A stretch of DNA of 8,826 nucleotides, taken from assembly GCA_947624465.1 (NCBI GenBank), contig CANQKJ010000081.1, positions 1 through 8,826 of the forward strand, written 5' to 3'. Source of the DNA: an uncultured Oscillospiraceae bacterium. Lineage in GTDB: Bacteria; Bacillota; Clostridia; Oscillospirales; Oscillospiraceae. Positions 6,373 through 8,826 of the stretch are shown here, one piece after another; position 1 is the stretch's first letter; the number at the start of each line of letters is the position of its first letter. A program made the translations under genes and the position numbers. The notes below the pieces were generated by a model. It made no database searches and had not been told where the DNA came from. It saw only the letters and a list, made by a program, of their open reading frames with translations.

Positions 6373-7338
6373 TCACAGCCACATCTTGGACATGGAGCGC
6401 TCCTCGTAGATGCGCTCGATGGCCTCGGCGAACATATGCGCCACGGATAGGTACTTCACCTTGGGGGAGAGCTTCTCCACATCGGGCCGGGGCTGGATGG
6501 TGTTCAGGAACACCACTTCATCCAGGGCGGAGTCGTTGATGCGCTCGTAGGCGGCGCCGGAGAGGACACCGTGGCTGGCGCAGGCGATGACCGACTTGGC
6601 GTGGCCGATGTCCATCAGGGCGTTGGCGGCGTGGCACAGGGAGCCGCCGGTGTCCACCATGTCGTCCAGGAGGATGACGTGCTTGCCGGTCACGTCGCCG
6701 ATGATGTTCATGACCTCGGAGGAGTTGGCCTTCTGGCGGCGCTTGTCCACGATGGCCATGGGCATATCCAGCTTCTGGGCAAAGGCCCGGGCCCGGGCCA
6801 CGCTTCCCACGTCGGGAGAGACCACCATGGTCTCGTCGTGGACGGCGGCGAAGCGGCGGAAGAAGTAGTCCACAAAGATGGGGGAACCCAGCAGATTGTC
6901 CACGGGGATGTCGAAAAAGCCCTGGATCTGGTTGGCGTGGAGATCCATGGTCAGCACCCGGTCGGCGCCGGCCCGGGTGATCAGGTTGGCCACCAGCTTG
7001 GCGGAGATGGGGTCCCGGGGCTTGGTCTTGCGGTCCTGCCGGGCGTAGCCGAAGTAGGGGATCACGGCGGTGACCCGGCCGGCGGAGGCGCGCTTGAGCG
7101 CGTCGATCATGATCAGCAGCTCCATCAGGTTGTCGTTGACGGGGGCGCTGGTGGACTGGATGACGAACACATCGGAACCACGGACGGTCTCGTAGATGGA
7201 GACGTAGTTCTCCCCATCGGAAAAGCGGCCGGTCTCGGCGTTGCCCAGGGGGATGGACAGCTCCTTGCAGATGTTCTCCGCAAGAGCCTTGTTGGAGCTT
7301 CCGGAGAAGATCTTCAGATCCTTACCGTGTGAAATCAT
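6373..7338 (-). CDS. prs: Ribose-phosphate pyrophosphokinase (PRPP synthetase, class I)
   Basis: The enzyme makes PRPP from ribose 5-phosphate and ATP in the cytoplasm, feeding purine, pyrimidine, NAD, histidine and tryptophan synthesis. The 321-residue product has the family's usual length. Visible signatures are FSDGE (39-43), the catalytic flexible loop YARQDRK (98-104), the PRPP-synthetase Mg-binding segment MDLHANQIQGFFDIPVDNL (131-149), the pyrophosphate loop SPDVGSVARAR (174-184) and the ribose-5-phosphate loop DDMVDTGGS (225-233). Ser rather than the common Thr ends that loop, a conservative change. The ATG at 7338 has AAGGAA (7346-7351) 7 nt upstream. The reading frame stays open upstream into the HD gene region, but those codons cross the promoter and a terminator and are not part of the protein. 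It heads the prs-pth-mfd run; glmU and ctc, its B. subtilis neighbours, are not adjacent. Confidence 0.98.
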   Translation of the reverse strand: MISHGKDLKIFSGSSNKALAENICKELSIPLGNAETGRFSDGENYVSIYETVRGSDVFVIQSTSAPVNDNLMELLIMIDALKRASAGRVTAVIPYFGYARQDRKTKPRDPISAKLVANLITRAGADRVLTMDLHANQIQGFFDIPVDNLLGSPIFVDYFFRRFAAVHDETMVVSPDVGSVARARAFAQKLDMPMAIVDKRRQKANSSEVMNIIGDVTGKHVILLDDMVDTGGSLCHAANALMDIGHAKSVIACASHGVLSGAAYERINDSALDEVVFLNTIQPRPDVEKLSPKVKYLSVAHMFAEAIERIYEERSMSKMWL

Positions 7339-7405
7339 AACCAGGTTCCTTCCTCTCTTATGTATCAAAACTCGGTGGGCAGGGAGCGGTATCACAGACA
7401 CACCC

Positions 7406-7435
7406 ATTATACACACAAACAGAGGGATTTTGGAA
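7406..7435 (-). promoter_or_regulatory. Promoter of prs
   Basis: On the minus strand a perfect TATAAT (7406-7411) is preceded by TGTG, giving a partly extended -10. A weak -35, TTCCAA (7430-7435), lies 18 bp upstream. Further upstream, 7440-7480 is strikingly A/T-rich with A runs, like an UP element, in an otherwise GC-rich region. The start point would be near 7399, with a leader of about 60 nt holding the AAGGAA site. The 7339-7547 spacer holds this promoter and the HD-gene terminator; nothing else convincing is seen. Confidence 0.65.
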
Positions 7436-7508
7436 GGGTTTTTTTCGATATTTTGAAATTTATTTTGCTTTGACGAAAAAGAGGGAAAAATGTCCCCAAA
7501 AAGACAGT

Positions 7509-7542
7509 AAAAACGGCGAGAAAACCTGGTTTTCTCGCCGTT
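7509..7542 (-). terminator. Rho-independent terminator of the HD-domain gene
   Basis: A perfect 13-bp stem (AACGGCGAGAAAA at 7512-7524 with its complement at 7530-7542) has a 5-nt loop and starts 5 nt after the HD-gene stop codon. On the minus strand the stem runs into a five-T tract (7509-7513), and a second T tract (7498-7502) follows shortly after. It insulates prs from upstream transcription. Confidence 0.92.
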
Positions 7543-7547
7543 ACACT

Positions 7548-8087
7548 TTACACCGGCACAGCGGCCGGCAACAGTCTGCGGATGACCCCCACCCGGCAGC
7601 GGCTGAGCAGCTCGATGGAGGCGCATATCTTGTCGGCCAGGGTCACTGCCACCGCCGTGGCGCAGCGGGGCATATGCCGGGCCAGCGGCCACATATGGGT
7701 GGCGATGGCGTTCTGCTCTCCGTCCGTCAGGTCGGGGCAGAGCGCCCTGGCGTTCATCAGGGCGAACAGGGGGTGGTCCAGGCACTGATTGCCGGGGTGG
7801 CAGCTCTGGTCGTAGGGCTGGTAGAGGTACAGATCGTGGAGCAGGCCGGACCGGGCGGCGGCCCTGGTGTCCCACCCCATGCGCCTGGCAATGCGGAAGG
7901 CGGTGAAGGACACGAACACCGAGTGCTGGTAGCAGGAGATGGCGAAGTGGTGATCGTACTGGCCCATGGACATCACCTCCGGGGTGATGAGCAGGTGCCC
8001 CACGTATTCCAGCCACTCCGCAGCCAGCTCCGCCCCCCTCTTTTTGGACAGGGGACGGGCGAAAACGCTCAGGTTCAGACGGTTCAT
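7548..8087 (-). CDS. HD-domain phosphohydrolase of unknown substrate
   Basis: The 179-residue soluble protein shows the metal-binding pattern of the HD superfamily: His55 in CYQHSVFVS, His84-Asp85 in LLHDLYLY, and Asp152 in LADKI. Further conserved-looking His residues are His105 in LDHPLF and His131 in ATHMWPL. Known HD proteins hydrolyse phosphomono- or phosphodiesters such as nucleotides or (p)ppGpp. The sequence does not tell which applies here; there is no synthetase, GAF or response-regulator domain attached and no membrane segment. Six Cys residues and several Met are present, without a clear cluster. The start ATG at 8087 has GGAG upstream, but about 12 nt away, which is longer than usual. 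The gene stands alone between the GntR divergent region and its own terminator, so neighbours give little functional hint. Small HD proteins of this kind are common in Clostridia and usually unnamed. Confidence 0.85.
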   Translation of the reverse strand: MNRLNLSVFARPLSKKRGAELAAEWLEYVGHLLITPEVMSMGQYDHHFAISCYQHSVFVSFTAFRIARRMGWDTRAAARSGLLHDLYLYQPYDQSCHPGNQCLDHPLFALMNARALCPDLTDGEQNAIATHMWPLARHMPRCATAVAVTLADKICASIELLSRCRVGVIRRLLPAAVPV

Positions 8088-8137
8088 CGGCGGCGGTCGC
8101 TCCTCTCGGGGGGGATTTTCGATTCCGGGACTACTCT

Positions 8138-8166
8138 ATCACAACTTCAGGTCAAGATAAAGACAA
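8138..8166 (-). promoter_or_regulatory. Candidate promoter of the HD-domain gene
   Basis: On the minus strand TTGTCT (8161-8166) and TGTGAT (8138-8143) are 17 bp apart, each matching consensus at 4 of 6 positions. The position is reasonable, about 50 bp upstream of the ATG at 8087, and the stretch is A/T-rich compared with the genes. Other pairs in this stretch are possible. Confidence 0.35.
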
Positions 8167-8201
8167 TTTGTAAACAATCGGAGAACAGAAATAAAATCTT
8201 C

Positions 8202-8228
8202 TTGACAGAGGCGGGGAAATATGATAAC
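8202..8228 (+). promoter_or_regulatory. Candidate promoter of the GntR-ABC operon
   Basis: A perfect -35 TTGACA (8202-8207) is followed after 15 bp by GATAAC (8223-8228), which matches the -10 consensus at 4 of 6 positions. The spacing is short, which can mark a weak or regulated promoter. The inverted repeat at 8227-8251 begins within the -10 and covers the likely start point. An alternative -10, GATAAT at 8241-8246, lacks a fitting -35. Confidence 0.55.
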
Positions 8229-8251
8229 TGTATTAGTACAGATAATACAGT
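8227..8251. promoter_or_regulatory. Inverted repeat, likely operator of the YtrA-type repressor
   Basis: Perfect 9-bp arms ACTGTATTA and TAATACAGT flank a 7-bp centre GTACAGA. A second, nested repeat, CTGTA-TTAG-TACAG (8228-8241), shares the left arm. The element sits at the -10/start region of the GntR gene, 40 bp before its ATG. GntR-family dimers bind such palindromes and YtrA members typically repress their own operons, so this is the natural binding site. The nested repeat could offer a second register. Confidence 0.75.
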
Positions 8252-8290
8252 GTGGGCGGAGACGCCCCATGTCAGGAAGGAGATGGGCAA

Positions 8291-8662
8291 ATGCTCCAGT
8301 TGAACTATCGGGACAGCCGTCCCATCTATGAGCAGGTGCGGGACGGGCTCAGGAAGCTCATCATCACGGGGGGCATCCCCGCGGGAGACAAGCTGCCCTC
8401 GGTGCGGCAGCTGGCGGCGTCGCTGGCCATCAACCCCAACACCATCCAGCGGGCCTACGAGGCCCTGGAGCAGGAGGGCTACGCCTACTCGGTGCCGGGG
8501 AAGGGCAGTTTCGCCGCCCTGCCCCTGGACGTGAACGCGGGCCGGCGGGAGGAGCTGCTGGGCAAACTGGACGTGATCGTCCAGGAGCTGAAGTACCTGG
8601 GGATCAGCGACGAGGAACTGGCCGCCCGGGTGACGGGCAAAAAGGAGGGCGAAACAAAATGA
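8291..8662 (+). CDS. GntR-family transcriptional regulator, YtrA subfamily
   Basis: The 123-residue protein is a winged-helix DNA-binding repressor. The wHTH spans about 9-77: PIYEQVRDGLRKLI (11-24), PAGDKLPSVRQLA (30-42), the recognition-helix region INPNTIQRAYEALEQEG (47-63), and the wing with PGKGSF (69-74). The short C-terminal helical tail (about 84-117), with no large effector domain, is the hallmark of the YtrA subfamily, whose members are usually 120-130 residues and sit before ABC-transporter genes. The ATG at 8291 is preferred because AGGAAGGAG (8274-8282) ends 8 nt before it; an upstream in-frame GTG at 8252 would place the start before that site and next to the operator. Its stop overlaps the next start (ATGA), so the two are translationally coupled. 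YtrA relatives respond to cell-wall-active peptides or other stress, but the inducer here is unknown. Confidence 0.95.
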   Translation: MLQLNYRDSRPIYEQVRDGLRKLIITGGIPAGDKLPSVRQLAASLAINPNTIQRAYEALEQEGYAYSVPGKGSFAALPLDVNAGRREELLGKLDVIVQELKYLGISDEELAARVTGKKEGETK

Positions 8663-8826
8663 TTGAGGTCAAAAACGTGGTCAAGACCTTCGACGGGTTC
8701 CACGCCCTGGACGGGCTGACCATGACGGTGCCCAAGGGGGCCATCTACGGGCTGGTGGGGCCCAACGGGGCGGGCAAGTCCACCATCCTGCGCCACCTGT
8801 CCGGGGCCTACCGGCAGGATTCGGGC
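8659..8826 (+). CDS. ABC transporter ATP-binding subunit, N-terminal part, truncated by window edge
   Basis: The first 56 residues of an ABC ATPase are present; the gene continues past the right edge. The start shows the usual beta-strand region (MIEVKNVVKTF), the A-loop region around residue 11, and a Walker A GPNGAGKST at 34-42. The signature, Walker B and H-loop would lie outside. AAGGAGG (8642-8648) stands 10 nt before the ATG, and the start overlaps the GntR stop by 4 bp, so both genes are one operon. In YtrA-regulated operons this subunit usually partners with an adjacent membrane permease for efflux or peptide resistance. The substrate cannot be told from this fragment. Confidence 0.95.
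   Translation, partial: MIEVKNVVKTFDGFHALDGLTMTVPKGAIYGLVGPNGAGKSTILRHLSGAYRQDSG

Noticed and set aside
7360..7473. A 37-codon plus-strand open frame starting ATG TAT CAA
   Set aside because: No ribosome binding site precedes it, and it lies wholly in the prs promoter and A/T-rich upstream region.
7339..8016. Upstream extension of prs into a 547-residue protein
   Set aside because: The extension crosses the prs promoter and the HD-gene terminator and is antiparallel to nothing conserved; prs begins with a good ribosome site at the ATG at 7338.
1..8826. A defence, phage, CRISPR or biosynthetic system
   Set aside because: All genes fall into housekeeping, foldase, ion pump, HD phosphohydrolase and GntR-ABC classes; no spacers, transposase, integrase, nuclease cluster or toxin pair is visible.

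Overview
The window reads as chromosomal DNA of a GC-rich, low-mobility Clostridia member. The lipoprotein foldase, the AGGAGG-type ribosome binding sites, the prs-pth-mfd gene order and a YtrA-type GntR regulator followed by an ABC ATPase all fit Firmicutes. The high GC and codon style suggest Oscillospiraceae (Flavonifractor/Pseudoflavonifractor-like). That placement is inference, not a database result. No tRNA, rRNA, CRISPR array, transposase, phage gene or integration site was seen.

Layout, right to left for the minus-strand block: an HD-domain phosphohydrolase of unknown substrate (7548-8087) ends at a strong intrinsic terminator. Next comes a housekeeping run: prs (PRPP synthetase, 6373-7338) with its own promoter, pth (peptidyl-tRNA hydrolase, 5656-6243), mfd (transcription-repair coupling factor, 2192-5584), and a PrsA/SurA-like parvulin lipoprotein (986-2104). 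The foldase gene has a good promoter of its own in the mfd spacer and is closed by a perfect 26-bp palindromic terminator. Beyond it lies the 5' part of a P2A-type (calcium-class) cation ATPase (1-863), cut by the window edge just inside its TM4 PEG motif.

Plus-strand block at the right end: divergent from the HD gene, a YtrA-subfamily GntR repressor (8291-8662) overlaps by 4 bp the start of an ABC-transporter ATP-binding subunit (8659 to beyond 8826). A 9+7+9 bp inverted repeat (8227-8251) lies over the promoter region and is a likely operator for autoregulation.

How the genes work together: prs-pth-mfd is the familiar Firmicutes neighbourhood of nucleotide precursor supply, translation rescue and transcription-coupled repair. 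In Bacillus subtilis the same cluster also carries ctc, fin and spoVT, which are absent here. The foldase and ATPase appear to be separate units. The GntR-ABC pair is a typical stress-responsive, self-repressed efflux or export module. I found no convincing new multi-gene system. The points most worth a second look are the paired hairpins between prs and pth, the operator in the divergent region, the sharp composition change inside the foldase gene, and the orphan HD protein.
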